From the NCBI GenBank assembly GCA_016800925.1, contig JABCPU010000001.1:434001-498000 (forward strand): 64,000 bases of DNA, in the 5' to 3' direction. Under the pieces are notes generated by a model. It was not told the origin of the DNA. It searched no databases and worked only from the letters and a program-made list of their open reading frames with translations. The position numbers and the translations under genes are program-made. This DNA is from Suillus spraguei. Lineage: Eukaryota; Basidiomycota; Agaricomycetes; Boletales; Suillaceae. Shown piece by piece: positions 34,147 to 46,519 of the stretch (positions are counted from its first letter, which is position 1; each line of letters begins with the position of its first letter).

Positions 34147-36563
34147 ATGATGACAGTACTACCACCCACAGGTGTTATTCTCAGTCCGGTTTTCACACGT
34201 GGTTTAGCCCTTGCTGGAATTATTGGAGGGGTCGCTCTAGGAATCTGGGTTATTTGGTTCGTCCACAGGTACAAACACAAGGCAAACGTCACATTCGATG
34301 AATCCTCCCCTCTCCTGCATCCCGATCAAATACGATCCGACCTTCAGGTGAGGATTTAGTAACATTTACGCTTACCCAGCGCCACCGGACTTATCGAAGA
34401 GTGTGAATAGAGGGATCATACAACTACGTTGGACAGCAAGACATTACTGTGCTCTATTTGTGCAAATCTGGATATTTATAAGATCTTCCTTGATGGCATT
34501 TTGGAGACGGAGGACATCCCGCTCGATTATCTCTCATCCATCTTGAAAAAATCCTACCAATGCAATTTCTGCCGCCTTATATCCTTTCATGTTCGGCGAA
34601 CATGGATGTTAGACGAGTTTCCTCACGTCGATATCTCAGGAATCCAGTGTAGGATGTTTACGAAACATTGCGGTTGTCTTCAGTTGGCCTCTTATCCCCG
34701 ATCCAAATTCCGTTGTTACCGCCTCCATGTCACGATGGAAGGTCTAGAAGACCTTTGGAAGATATATCCGGCTTTCAGGAAAGCAGGCGCGCTTAACGTT
34801 CACCTCATGCAAGAAGACGCTTTCAAGTTTGGAAGACCGACCGACCTTCATTGTCGTAGGATGAAAAAAACTGTTGATATCAAGATGGTGAAGCAGTGGA
34901 TCAAACTGTGCCAGGAGAGCCATGGAGATATATGTAAAAGTTTCTCAAGGATAGGCGAACACGACAACAGGAAACTACCGGGGTTTGTGAGAGTGGTAGA
35001 CGTAGTATTGATGGCCGTGGTTCCTGCACCTTTTGGTCATCGTTACGTCGCCCTCAGTTACATATGGGGAGGCATCGGCGCAGAGTATTGGACAACGAAG
35101 GATAATATAGCAGAGCGCGGTACGCCTGGCGGGTTGAACACGGTAAAGCTCCCCGATACCATCACTGATTCGATTCTATTCGTTCGACAACTTGGTGAAC
35201 GTTACATATGGATCGATACTCTATGCATCATTCAAGACAGTTCGCAGGACAAGTTCGTTCAGATACACAATATGGATCTGATATACGGCCTGTCTTATTT
35301 CACAATAATCGCTGCTGGTGGTAGTACGGCTCGAGACCCTCTCCCAGGGTGCCGCCCACAAACTAGAATGCCACAGCATATCGAAGTCGTTCAAGGACTT
35401 CATCTCTATACAGCACCTCCAAGGCTTAAGGAGGCTCTTACTTTGTCTGCATGGAATACACGCTGTTGGACTTATCAAGAGTGCGCGCTTTCCCGCCGAT
35501 GGATATACTTCACTGGGCAACAAGTCTACTGCCAGTCTGATGTCTTTTGTGAAGATGTCATCGCTGAAAGCAAGTGTGACTCCACCAGCTTTCTCAAGGC
35601 TTCGCGGGCAGAATACTTCCCTCAGTCATTGGACCCCTTTATGAGTTACATGACAGCTGTCAAACAGTGTACATGGCGCAATCTTACCGTGGAATCGGAC
35701 ATCGTCAGTGCTCTTACCGGAGTGACAAATGCCTTGGCAAAAACTTTTGAGCTGGGTGACCCAGACAGAGCTTTTCGCTATGGAATGATGCTGACGGACC
35801 TACATCACGCGCTTCTCTGGCAACACAATCCACGCACACCTCGTGCTCGTCGTTCGCTCCCTGATGGATGCAGTTTACCCTGGCCTTCTTGGTCGTGGGC
35901 TACGTGGCGTGGTGCTGTCAACCACATGTCGGAGCATCGATATTTGGTGACCCTTCCTGAGGATGCTTGGCTCGTGGACTACTTTGCCAAACCTTTGGTG
36001 GTAGAAATGTTTGTCGATCCATGGTACATCGTGGATGATGGCGGCATTATAGTACAGCTTGATGTACACAGGGCCCGGCGGGTCCTTTTGATTCGCGAGA
36101 CAGGGGGGGAGGTATCTACATATTCATATTCTTCTCCGCAAGGGATTATAGACCCAACGGAAATGACCCCAGACATTCACCGAGCGCTCGACCCAGCCCA
36201 GGCACCCTCATTTTCCGCACGACCTCTAGCCACTTTGCCATTGCACGGCGACGTGGTGAGGAATCACACGCATCTATCCACCACGGTCTGTTCGATATTT
36301 TCTCTCCTTCAATTCGGGTCGGCACTGCTGTCCTACCATTGGACGTTGCCCTGCCGACTTCCCTCGAATTCATTGTCCTTTCCCGTACCGGTATGAACGG
36401 CGGATACGACCAAGAGAGGATCGAGTATTACCCTGAATGCCTCCTACACGTCATGGCAGTTAGTCAAAATGAGGGTGTGATGGAACGTGTTGGATTAGAT
36501 GTCATTCATGAAGCGGCTTGGATGGCTTCAGGAGCGGAGGAAAAGGTAGTATTTCTTCGATAA
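34147..36563 (+). CDS. HET-domain protein with N-terminal membrane segment, one frame break
   Basis: Exon 1 (34147-34347) encodes a transmembrane helix (ALAGIIGGVALGIWVIWFVH) and SPLLHPDQIR. The intron 34348-34410 leads in phase to RDHTTTLDS and LLCSICANLDIYKIF. The heterokaryon incompatibility domain follows: YVALSYIWGG, RYIWIDTLCIIQDS and NTRCWTYQECALSRRWIYF. Such domains trigger cell death after non-self fusion and are widespread in fungal defence. The ORF derails near 36204: the conserved C-terminus (TLIFRTTSSHFAIARRRGEE, LEFIVLSRTGMNGGYD, YPECLLHVMAV, WMASGAEEKVVFLR) is in another frame up to TAA 36563. Loss of one G after CAG explains the shift. The membrane helix plus HET arrangement is supported by the second copy at 20 kb. 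Confidence 0.8.
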
Positions 36564-37274
36564 TGGTCGGCGGTGATAGTATACCTCAGTTAGTTAGTTA
36601 TTTAAATCGACAATTCTACATAAGAGCCCGTTGACTTTACTGTACGGTCAAGACGTTAGCCGGAAGGGTATGTGTGATTGACGATGCAGGGTCCATCATG
36701 ATACCGTAGGAAATCCAGGTGCAACAATGCCGTCAATGGTTGCCATCACCGTCCATGACTTGGTCAATAATACTGTCGCTTCGATCTTCCAACCTAGAAT
36801 CACTGTCCCGTTACCCAGGTCAGTTACCATCTTCACAGGCCTTCCCTAACCTAGAAGATTTGACGGATATGAGAGATGTCGATGACGTGCCACGAGTATT
36901 CGTTACACTTTCCAATCTGAATATTATATATTCATGACAGCTATCATATAGAATTTGTGCGGATAAACAACGTATATCGGTTTTTCTGAGCCGCAACTTT
37001 GCAAACAAGGTTTTGCTTTTGCTGTAATCCAGGCAGGGCTCGGAGTATACTCTCCGCCGAAACGCGCAAGCGATGTCGTGATCCATAATGCAGGTCCACG
37101 ATCGCTGCCGATATCCCAGCTGACTGCCACGATCTGCCAAAAATGTAGAACCTATGTGATTGTAGCCCAAGAATCATGAATGCCTCTAAGAAATTAAATG
37201 CAAGTCCTAATGTGGGGTATAAACGAGAGCCATATTGCTCAATAAACTAAAAACAAATCAAAAGTTCATCGCGA
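36564..37274. other. Intergenic between convergent HET and ERG5 genes
   Basis: No gene seen. Both transcripts end toward this region, so 3' UTRs and poly(A) signals are expected, for example AT-rich 36590-36620 and 37190-37260. Confidence 0.5.
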
Positions 37275-39049
37275 TCAAGGTCGTGGACGAGGGGTAAACT
37301 TCATGAGGCATCCGTCTTTAGGGAACAAAGTTGCAATGATCCTGCAGAACTTGTTAGCATGTGATCAACGCACGGGCGGGCCATGATACTCACTGAACTC
37401 GATCGCTTTCGGGTGTGATATGGTGCTCCCAGTTCATCAATACGCTCGCGGTGGCAAGAACCAGTCCGATGTTCATCGTCGCGTACTCTATACCAACGCA
37501 TTTGTGAGGACCGCTACCAAAGACTAAGTAGTTTCTCGGGTTCGTATTGGCGGAGCTGTTGGGATCGAGCCAACGTTCGGGCATGAGCTTGTCGTGCTCG
37601 GGGAAAACAGAGGGATCGTGCAGGGAGTTGTAGAACGAAGGTATCACCATGCTATTTGCGGGAACAGTATAATCATCAGAGATAGGGAAAGCCTTTGTTG
37701 TCTTGTAAGGAACCTAAGCGAAGGTGTTTCAGTCAGAAACCATCCAGTTCAACATGGAACACATACCATGGTCACGGGAGGCTTGACACGCATGCTCTCC
37801 TTGACAAACGCCTTCAAGTATGGCATTTGGTCGAGCATTTCAAGAGTGATTGGTTTTTCAACGTCTCCAGCGCGAACACGGTACTGTTCTTCCCTAATCT
37901 TGGCCAAAATTTCGGGATTGTCTGCCAAGTGTTGGAACCCGTAGATCAACCCACTACTCATGGCGTCCTGAGACGCAAATAAGAACGAGAACACAACCAT
38001 AGCCATCTCGCGGTCGCTGAAATCCTTACGGCCCTTGTATCCTGGGGTCTCCAATTCCTTGACCCATTCGTCAATCATGCATTCAGGTTCGCAGCCATTG
38101 GCTATAGCAGTTTTGGCCTTAGATGCAGCAAGCTCCAACCACTTCATGGCGACCTTGCGGGCTTGTATAGCTCTGTATACTTTCGTACCAGGGACAGCCA
38201 AAGGGAAATTAACGAGTTCGAGGGCCTGCGTGATATCCCAGTATTTCTCGCTGATTTCAATAGCGCCATGTTCGGGATGTGATCGCCGCAGAAAACACGA
38301 AGGGAAGTAATCATGTTGAGGTTGCGCGCGGTCATCATAATTGATTGTGGTGAAGGATCTTTCTGCGCGTCTGCAAGCCATTGGCTGAAGTGTTTGCGAG
38401 CAATCGCGTCTTGAATACCAATGTAGATACTGAAGTGTGAAGTTAGGAAAAATATGTATGATGGCAAATATTAAAAATACTGACCTGAGAGCTTTACGGG
38501 TAAATAAGGTGTTCAAGACTTTGCGGTACTCGACGTGAGATTTCCCAGTTAGGAATACCCAATTGTCAGGCATAAGAATTTGCTTTGCTGAGTGCACAAG
38601 GCAAGGCTCAGCGTGGGTTGGAGAATTCAGGATTTTCCGCGCATACTCATTAGATGAAGCCATGACAATGAAACTGAGAACACATTCAAAAGAGCAGCCA
38701 ATCATAACTAAAGTCAGACCTACATGTTAAAGACGCTTATAGCACTCAACGCGCCAGAGTTCCACTGTCTCATGTAGCCCTCCATGGTTGGTTTCATGGA
38801 GTCTGCAAACTTTCCAATAATTGGAATTGTCCATGGGTCTCCGGGTAAGTGCTTTTTCTTGGATCTGTAAACAGACTGTTCAAGCACGAGGAGAGTACCG
38901 ACGATAGCAGCCGCTGTATACAACCAGGTTGCAGACTTTGAATTAGGAATAATGAAAGATGGGATGGGAATGTCAACGAATGAGTTGGAGGTTGAAGAAG
39001 CCATAGGCGGTACCGCGGAGGAGGTAATTTGGCGGATAAATGATGCCAT
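37275..39049 (-). CDS. ERG5: Cytochrome P450 CYP61, sterol C-22 desaturase
   Basis: Exons 39049-38724, 38673-38485 and from 38429 leftward join in phase; further introns lie near 37715-37770 and 37340-37390. The protein has an N-terminal membrane anchor (ATWLYTAAAIVGTLLVLEQS), KKHLPGDPWTIPIIGKF, the ERG5-typical SEKYWDITQALELVNFPLAV, the oxygen-binding helix FASQDAMSS, the K-helix AFVKESMRVKPP, PERWLDPNSSANTNPRNYLV and the heme loop FGSGPHKCVG. It acts in the endoplasmic reticulum, adding the C-22 double bond in ergosterol synthesis. One frame break near 38275 splits GDHIP from EHGAIEIS. One missing base in a C-run would restore the family sequence. Because ERG5 is highly conserved, a sequencing error is likely here. 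Confidence 0.92.
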
Positions 39050-40290
39050 GAGCTAATCAAGAGAAGAGGTGAACAAGACTGTTCGTAACCTTGACTGTAC
39101 AAAGAATAAGCGTAACGAACGTTGAAGCAAGGCTTTAAGGAAAAAAACAAAACTTGAATGATTTTGATTGGCTGGAATCCAAAATCAGTCGATTGCAAGT
39201 TTGCAACCCTGGGAATGGGCGTCAGCCGGTCCGGGCACATCCGTGCGGTCACTACCATCCACATTGCTTCACTGAAAACTGGATCTCCTTCCTATGAAAA
39301 GAACGTACGCCTTATGACCATATCATGGATGTATGAGGACTATCATGAAACTGAGTCAGGTATTAGCGTCGATATTATACCACTATCGTGATAATCCCTT
39401 TCTCTCATTTCGATTTGAGCCAGGACTCGTGTCTTCACTAGGGCAGATATATCCTGACTGTGCAAGTTGATACGACCTTTATTGCATCGCCTGGGTATGA
39501 TGGATTTAATGGAGTGCGTTTATCGGAGAATTATCGTCGATTGTAAGAAAGGCGAGTTTCCTGCCAGCAGTGCGTGCCACTTACTATGCTGACAGTTAAC
39601 ATGACTACTTTAAGCGTTATATTCTTATACTCCACCCGCAGGTTGCCAGCTAGCCAAGTGGAGCTCAGAGCGCATCATCTCCATATTGAGACACAACACG
39701 AGGTCTGCGTCAGATGAATGACTACATCATATTAATGATGCTCTTTAAACCAGCGCGAACAACTTATCTGTGCGTGACGCTACTTTTCACATCCACACAC
39801 AAACACACAGTTAAGCAACGAAAGTGCATAACACTGCGAGCTGCGCCGAGGTCGTCTGCATCAAATGGTAGAAACAGTTTTTCTGAATTGCTGCATCCTT
39901 CAGGAGGTTGCAAAGATAGTCTCTCCTAGCCAAACCATATATTAGAAAGAAGAAAGTCGTTCCTTCTTACTTTCATGGTAAGCAAGGTGTGTGCTGACAA
40001 AGTTCCTGCTTTACAAAATTTCCGAGGATTTCCACGTTCTACTTCTCTTCTTTTCACTACTTCAGTGGAACAATTATTCAACCCGCCTATTTTGGCGAGA
40101 ACTTGAAGCACTGGAGTATATCAGTCTGAATAATGCCAGCGTTACAGTATGTCCGCCATTCACCTCTCACCGACACCTGTTCTCAAATATGACCCTAGTC
40201 TCGAATGATCCTAGTTTTTGGCCGGTCATCACTCTATTCCGTACTGGCAATTATTTTATGGGTGTGTGGACTCACTCGAATGATGATGGC
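39050..40290. other. Intergenic, no gene seen
   Basis: Upstream region of ERG5 and of the DUF6533 gene, which are divergent. The first exon of the DUF6533 gene may lie in its last few hundred bases. Otherwise there are only unsupported ORFs. Confidence 0.4.
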
Positions 40291-40299
40291 GATTTATCA

Positions 40300-41919
40300 T
40301 CTAAGCTCGATTGCGGCCCCATTTCGCAGTTGCCTTTTCTGTCGCTGTGATATACGATTGGGGTGAGCAAGATAGCATCGAACAAATACTTCCATCATCT
40401 TATGGTATTGCCAGTCTTGTCATTGGGTCAGGAGGTAAGTTGATACCATTACAAGAGTCATATCTTCACTCAGAGTCACAGGTTGATTTGATCTGGGTGA
40501 GCGGAATCCCACGTCAGAAGAACCATCATCATAATACAATCGATTCGGGGCAGAACCAACGCTGGTCAATCATAACTTTCCTTTATCTCAGTGTAAGTAG
40601 CTCATATTATCAATACGATCTGCATGTTGTACTAAGAATATTCTACTAGGTGCGCTACATTGGGATACCATGCTCTGTGTATGTGTGAAAGCCTGCCAGT
40701 TGGCGTTGTGCTGATAAACTGTCTCGCAATCAGCATCAGCATACTGTGTATGTCCCGTCATGCGTAATTTGAATATCTCCTGACCAGCGGCACGCAGTAA
40801 GTCTTCCGACATTCCCCGCGACAGATGCAGTGAGTGTTCTGTACCGGTGCATGATAGCGCCTTTTAATTAACCGCGTTCCAATGTAGGGGTGAGTGAGAT
40901 TCTTGAGCAGCTTGTCGTTTCGTTACATGACTGCAAACAGCTGTAAGTTTGTTTAGGATGTCTGGTCTGCCAAGCCTAATTACTAACTGGGTGTTTCAGG
41001 CATCATCTTATGTTCGGTAGTGGATTGGATGAGTCTTGTCGTAAATGCCATGCTGGGCGGTAAGTTCGATACCTCGGTGATATCGGCTTGACTGAGACAT
41101 CATGGAAGTCATCCTCATCACTCGGTTACATGCCATGTGCCAGGAATCCAAGATGCTGATCTTCCTCATTGTCGTCTTCTCTGCCATCACGATCGCCTGC
41201 ACAGTAATCACCGTAATATTACATAAAAATATCGTAGGAGGTAAGCTTCAATTATGGTCAAAAGACTTCAGGGCATGAAGCTCAGATTTCAGAGGCGGTC
41301 ATTTTCTCTGGCAACCACCACTGCAAGTTTGACTTCCAGGGACATGACCAACTTTTGATCCTCAAGACTTGGATACTCGGTATTGTCTGGGAGACTGTCA
41401 CACTATGTCTTGCAGTCTGGGTTACTGTAAAACACTTCCGCCGGCCATCTACAGGACTAATCACGGGGGACTGGTTCGTGGTGCTGATGAGAGCTCACAT
41501 ACTTTATTTTGCAAGGTGAACTCATGATTTGAATTTGGTCATCGAGCTGACATTCTCATTCTGCGTGCGTTAGCTTTATTGTTACTTCTTCCCTCCACCT
41601 CCATCATTTCTTTAAAGTAATCAAGGTAACTCTGTCGCTGACATCTGTATATTGCCCCCGTTCATTATTTCTATAGATGTCGTCCACCTTGGGAAACCAG
41701 TTTTATTGCTGCACTGTTACATATTTTGGGCTCATGCAGCTGTTTGTACTGGGGCCGCGCCTTATCCTTGGTGTCAGAGAGCTCAATGCTCAGCGTTTGA
41801 ATGACTTCGATGAAAGGGGGACGGGTCCTACTATTGATTTTCAGACGCATGTACGTATCTCAACTAGTAGTGATGGGCAGGAGGGGAGTGAGTGTATGAC
41901 GCTAGCGACGAGCCCCTGA
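40300..41919 (+). CDS. DUF6533-type seven-helix membrane protein
   Basis: Many short exons can be followed: AVAFSVAVIYDW, then VDLIW, then RWSIITFLYLS, VRYIGIPC, IILCSVVDWMSLVVNAMLG (about 41000-41060), EVILITRLHAMCQESKMLIF then LIVVFSAITIAC (about 41105-41238), LLILKTWILGIVWETVTLCL, RPSTGLITGDWFVVLMRAHI and, in the last exon (about 41677-41919), GLMQLFVLGPRLILGVRE. The helix pattern and phrases such as YDW, WSIITFLYL and VLGPRLIL are typical of the DUF6533 family, expanded in Agaricomycetes and of unknown function. The exon near 40640-40990 looks eroded (stops in the expected frame), so the gene may be damaged. The first exon and the start are not resolved. Confidence 0.6.
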
Positions 41920-42708
41920 TTTTTGTTTTGAAAAAAATAATTGATTGTCCTTTGGGGTTGAACACGAAACCTTCGATCTGTCACTTGCTGCCAAACGATC
42001 CTGGTGACAAAACAACTTCATGGCTAGCTGAACTTTTCCGGAAGCTTTAGATCTCCATGTTCGGCTGGGACTGGGGTGGCAATTGATAGGTTTGGATGAG
42101 CATCACAGATTTACAAAGATGATGTTCCCACACAAATTCATGCGAGTCACGTTCGAGCTCAAAGTGACGATTCGCTCCCCAGATTCATAAGACGCACGAA
42201 CCTATCAGAGCTGAGGGCACTTCTTGAACCTCATTCCGAAACCGCAAACCACAATAATACGATCGTATAACTTAGTTGAGACTGTCGTCCGCACAACTGT
42301 CACGCCAAATGACACTGACACTGACGGTTTGTGTGCTTGTGTTTCAGTATCACTACCTTTTGGCATGACAATCGAGCCGACGACAGTCTTGAGTCTCGAC
42401 TAAATTATAGATCGTGGCCCAATCGACCACGATACGCAATTCCAAGGTTTCGCCATCGTACTTGTAATCTCCTCGGTGGGATGGGAATATAGTAATATAT
42501 TCTCCTCGGAACCTCTCAGTCGTGACGTCGTGAAACGTGGATTCCAATCTGTAGGGACCCGTCGACCCGGGGATTACATTTTTCGGTCACAAAGTCAGAC
42601 AACCAATCGGAATTGTCCCGTACAACCTTCGAACAAGGAAGATACAGAATTAATTAGCCACATATCTTAGAGTGTACGGCTCTAATAATGGCCATTAAAT
42701 ACACGAAA
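41920..42708. other. Intergenic between convergent genes
   Basis: A minus-strand ORF at 42353-42547 has no recognisable domain. It lies in the downstream flank of the S28 protease gene. Confidence 0.4.
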
Positions 42709-44993
42709 TCATCGTAAACCTGGCGCCTTGAAATCCTTCAACCATTCCATGACGAAAGCAATCATCTCCACATGGATCTTTCTAATCTCCTCAGGCTCAT
42801 CGCTGATATTCTTCAATCCGTACTCATCATAGTGATGAACAGCGTCTGAATTGACCGCCGTCAGATGCACATACATATGGCAATCAAACTGTCAACACGT
42901 ACTTGGAATGATCTTAAAAGGTTGGAGGATCGTATCTTCGCGGTCGACTGCGTAATCGCTGTGGGGCGTACAAGGTCTCCAAGGGTCGACTTGACACGAG
43001 GATTAGCATGTTACGCCTAAGTAGACTCCGCGATAGAGAAAACTCACCCTCGCCATCGATGAAGGCTAGCTTATCAGCAGCGATCGCGAAATCACCCAAT
43101 GCGTTTACAGCAGTGATATTGGGCATGGGTGGTACAACAAAGTACTTTCCAGCTGGATAAGCCTAGTAAAAGTCCATGTGGGTCCTACCACTTGTGCGGA
43201 CCGACTCTGACGCACCTGTTTGCAAATCTTCGACGAGTATTCTAGGGTCAACAACTTGGAGACGATCCGTGGTTGGTCTGGGTCGGGAGGGGCGGTCTAC
43301 AATGAAGGTATGCATGGATTCATGAAGTGTTCGAGGAAAGCGCGTGTTTGACGACTCACCGAGAAATAGCCCCATTCTGTGCAAACCTGGAACAACCACA
43401 GCCGCCATTCCTGGTCTAAACCAGTGACAAGAAAATTGCTGTCGTTGTAGGTACCGAAACACTGTTTATTTTCGCTGGTCAGAAAACATTCGACACATGA
43501 CGATGGAGCTTACATCCTCAACAGACGTGTCGCATTGTGAGACATAGTTCTACTGGTGTTCAGAACTCATGCCGTACTAGCCAGACTTGATGCCCTCACC
43601 TCTTTGATGTATTGAGCGTAGTTCAGGATTGAAAAGTCAAGCTTGATGTCACCAGGAAGATCAACAAGGCGGTCTTCATGACCGACGGGTAACAACGAAA
43701 GACTACGATTTCCCAGGATAGGCTTATCCAAGAAAGCGCAAAACTCGTCAAATTTGGTGCTCCCTACAGCAGGGTCCCAGACTTTAGCTTGCCAATAACC
43801 AAGAGGAGCCTAATTTTTGCACTGTCAACATACACGGACGATTCCCAATGGGTAAAAGACATGCCTCCAAAACAGAAACAAAATCATCGTCATGCGCGAG
43901 ATCCTCAAGACCAAACAATGACTTGATAAAACGCTTTGCAAAAGGCACACTCAGGAGAGCGTCGATTGCTAGGGTGGCGTGCTCGAGGTGCCCAGCACAT
44001 GTGGGGTCTGCAGCATTTCGAATGATATCGTGATATTCCCAGTTTGATAGCGCAGCATGCGTCACGGCTGTTGACGAGTCAATTTACAGACGGACTTGTG
44101 TGAATCGTTCCTATGACTTACCGCTGGAAGCAATTGCGCCGTAGACGAGATCGGGATATAAAACTTTCATATGAGCTGCTCGAGCGCCGGCATAGGAACC
44201 CTGGCAGTGCTGGTAAGGAACGCTGTCCTATTCAGTAATTATAATGCCTTACACCATAGTATATCCACGCAGTATTCGGAGCTGTCAGATCCTCATCAAT
44301 CCCAGGAAACGTCACGTTTGCCATGAAATGAGCCGAGTCAGCGGCAGATTGATCATTGTTCAACCATCTACATTCCATCAATTCTCAAATGCGTGTAATA
44401 CGAGTATGCAGGTAGTTCACCTCAGGTTGTCGGTAGAGAAGTCTGAGACAGGTATAGACTTTCCTGCGGAATCATGAATACGTCAAGTGCGAGTAAAGTT
44501 ATTTCAATATCCTCGTGAGCTCACCATAATAACGGTGCTCAAGTACGACTCCGATTCCTCCCGTTGCCCTAGCCAGTATTTCAACGATACCAGTATCCAA
44601 GAAGGGAATACGGTCCTCGCCACTCGTCTCGCCACCATCCAAGACAATCACTGGGCCACCAGAACCTGGGGTATAATGTCGGGTATTGATCCAGTACCGC
44701 TGCTCGAACGTGTCTGACGAGTCGGCCAAGTGATCTATAGGCTGCGTGAACCACTGGTCCGGGAACTCGTTGGGTTCTTCGGTGTCTGCCTTGAACACGA
44801 TGTTGCTATTGTCTTGGACGACTAGAATTGGTCTTTGGCTGATATGGCTATCTTTTTCTCTTTTTTGGTTGGCAAGCCTCCAGAGGTTGACTCCTTGAGC
44901 ACCATGAGCACGAATGTAATCCGCTCCGCTTGCAGATGCCGCATTAGCTGTGAGCAAGAAGGTTGAAACAAATAGAGTGATAGCCAGCCTCAT
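42709..44993 (-). CDS. Secreted S28-family serine protease (Pro-X carboxypeptidase-like)
   Basis: It starts at ATG 44993 with a signal peptide (MRLAITLFVSTFLLTANAAS) and ends at TGA 42709-42711 after FKAPGLR, across many small exons. Family landmarks are FPDQWFTQPIDHL, QRYWINTRHYTPGSGGPVIV and VVLEHRYYGE. The nucleophile motif is GGSYAGARA. EVDPWRPCTPHS carries the acid residue and NAVHHYDEYG the histidine. S28 enzymes cleave after proline, and fungal members are usually secreted acidic peptidases. Most introns are GT-AG. The one at 43810-43864 fits only as a GC-AG intron between FVSVLE and APLGYWQ. An upstream ATG at 45047 would add 18 residues before the signal peptide and is less likely. 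Confidence 0.88.
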
Positions 44994-46519
44994 TGTGGCC
45001 CTTGCTTTCGAGAAAAACTTAACTGGCAATGTGTCAGTTATTGCCACTGGAAGCTATAGCTAAAGTTGACGGACTACTAGACGGCTGAGTTGTGAGTAAA
45101 TTCGGTTCCATGTTCCACATGGTGCGTGACTTGGTACAAAGTAAACTAGTAGCAGACGGGCCGCCGCCGGCACGGACCCCTTGACTGCCACTGGCAACAC
45201 CGAGGGAAGGGAAACTCGTCAAAGTTATACATGAAATTTCAAGGACAACAGTCTGCAGGTCTCGAATCCGATTACGAATACACGTAGATGGGCCACGTAG
45301 CCCGTACTAACAGCGTCGTCACCTACCGTCACTGTTAATCGATTATCATCACCACACCACAGAACCATTCCACTCGGGCATACATATACCCGCACAGCCC
45401 ATCTGGCAGTTGCATGCCAGAAGATTGGCTTTATTGCCTCATCGTAAGGGCTAGTTCCAAAAAAGTCTCATGCGTACATGCATGTCATCAGTCGAACAAT
45501 TCATCGGCGATATCCCTGGAAAATCCGGTCCTGTAACGTCGAAACGACACTGGAAGAGCATGCATGCATATGTTGGGCTTTAGGAGTACGTCACCGTGAC
45601 GGTGTGCAGGTGTCGCCACGGTACACTGCCTTGATATAGGATACCGCGTTGCATGTTTTCCCTTGATGTGAATTAAGTAGGCGAGATAACGGTTGAGCAG
45701 TAATGATATCATGTGAACTTTGTATACCCATAATATCAAAGAACCCAGGCAGATTCTTTCGTTCGTGATATACTCGATGACTAGGATTAGCCTGAAAATT
45801 CTTGTTTGTTGGCACTCGGAGAACAATCAACTGTGTGTCAGTGCATAAAATTTGATTAGAGATTTGGCTCATCGGACCGCAAGTGGGGCGTGTGTCGGAT
45901 TTTTTTTTCAACGTTTATCATCATCAGTTCATTTACAAACTTTGAACATTCAGTTGATGAGACGCGGCAGAATCGATTACGCACACGTACATATATTTAC
46001 ACGGCTGTTCCCACAAGGATGCATAAGCCAAGAAACAGGTAATGTTCCAACACGATGTGGAGTGAGTTGGAGTGTCGCAAATTTCCGAAAGTGGTTGCAA
46101 TGAGGCTATGAAGCAACGAGGGAACCTCGAAAGTTGTCCTGTCGGACCGTCCTAGTCGTCCCGTCCATCCGTTCTGAATGCGACGTTCCGTCAGCACTGT
46201 CGGACGCTCTTCGTAGAGATCATTACCTTCGGGTGACATGCCCAAAATTGGACCAAATTCCCAAAAATAATTCCGAGATTTTGGAGGAAATCCGAGGGGT
46301 TTAGGATAGTCACACGATAACAGTTTATTTTCAATATATTGGAATAATTACGGTTGCTAATTGGTTTAAAGGACAAAGGCCCAAACTAAGTTAATGATAG
46401 GTTCTCACGAGTCAAAAAAGGATTGGTAATTAAGGCGACATCCGACGGAAGAGCCAGATATATATAACGTCATAGGTCTAGATTATGGTCTGGCCCTTAT
46501 GACATCAGACCCCGTGACA
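44994..46519. other. Intergenic between divergent S28 protease and phosphatase genes
   Basis: No gene found in 1.5 kb. At 45590-45606 it carries a 17-base sequence with a 13-bp inverted repeat that is identical to one upstream of the HET gene. Confidence 0.5.
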
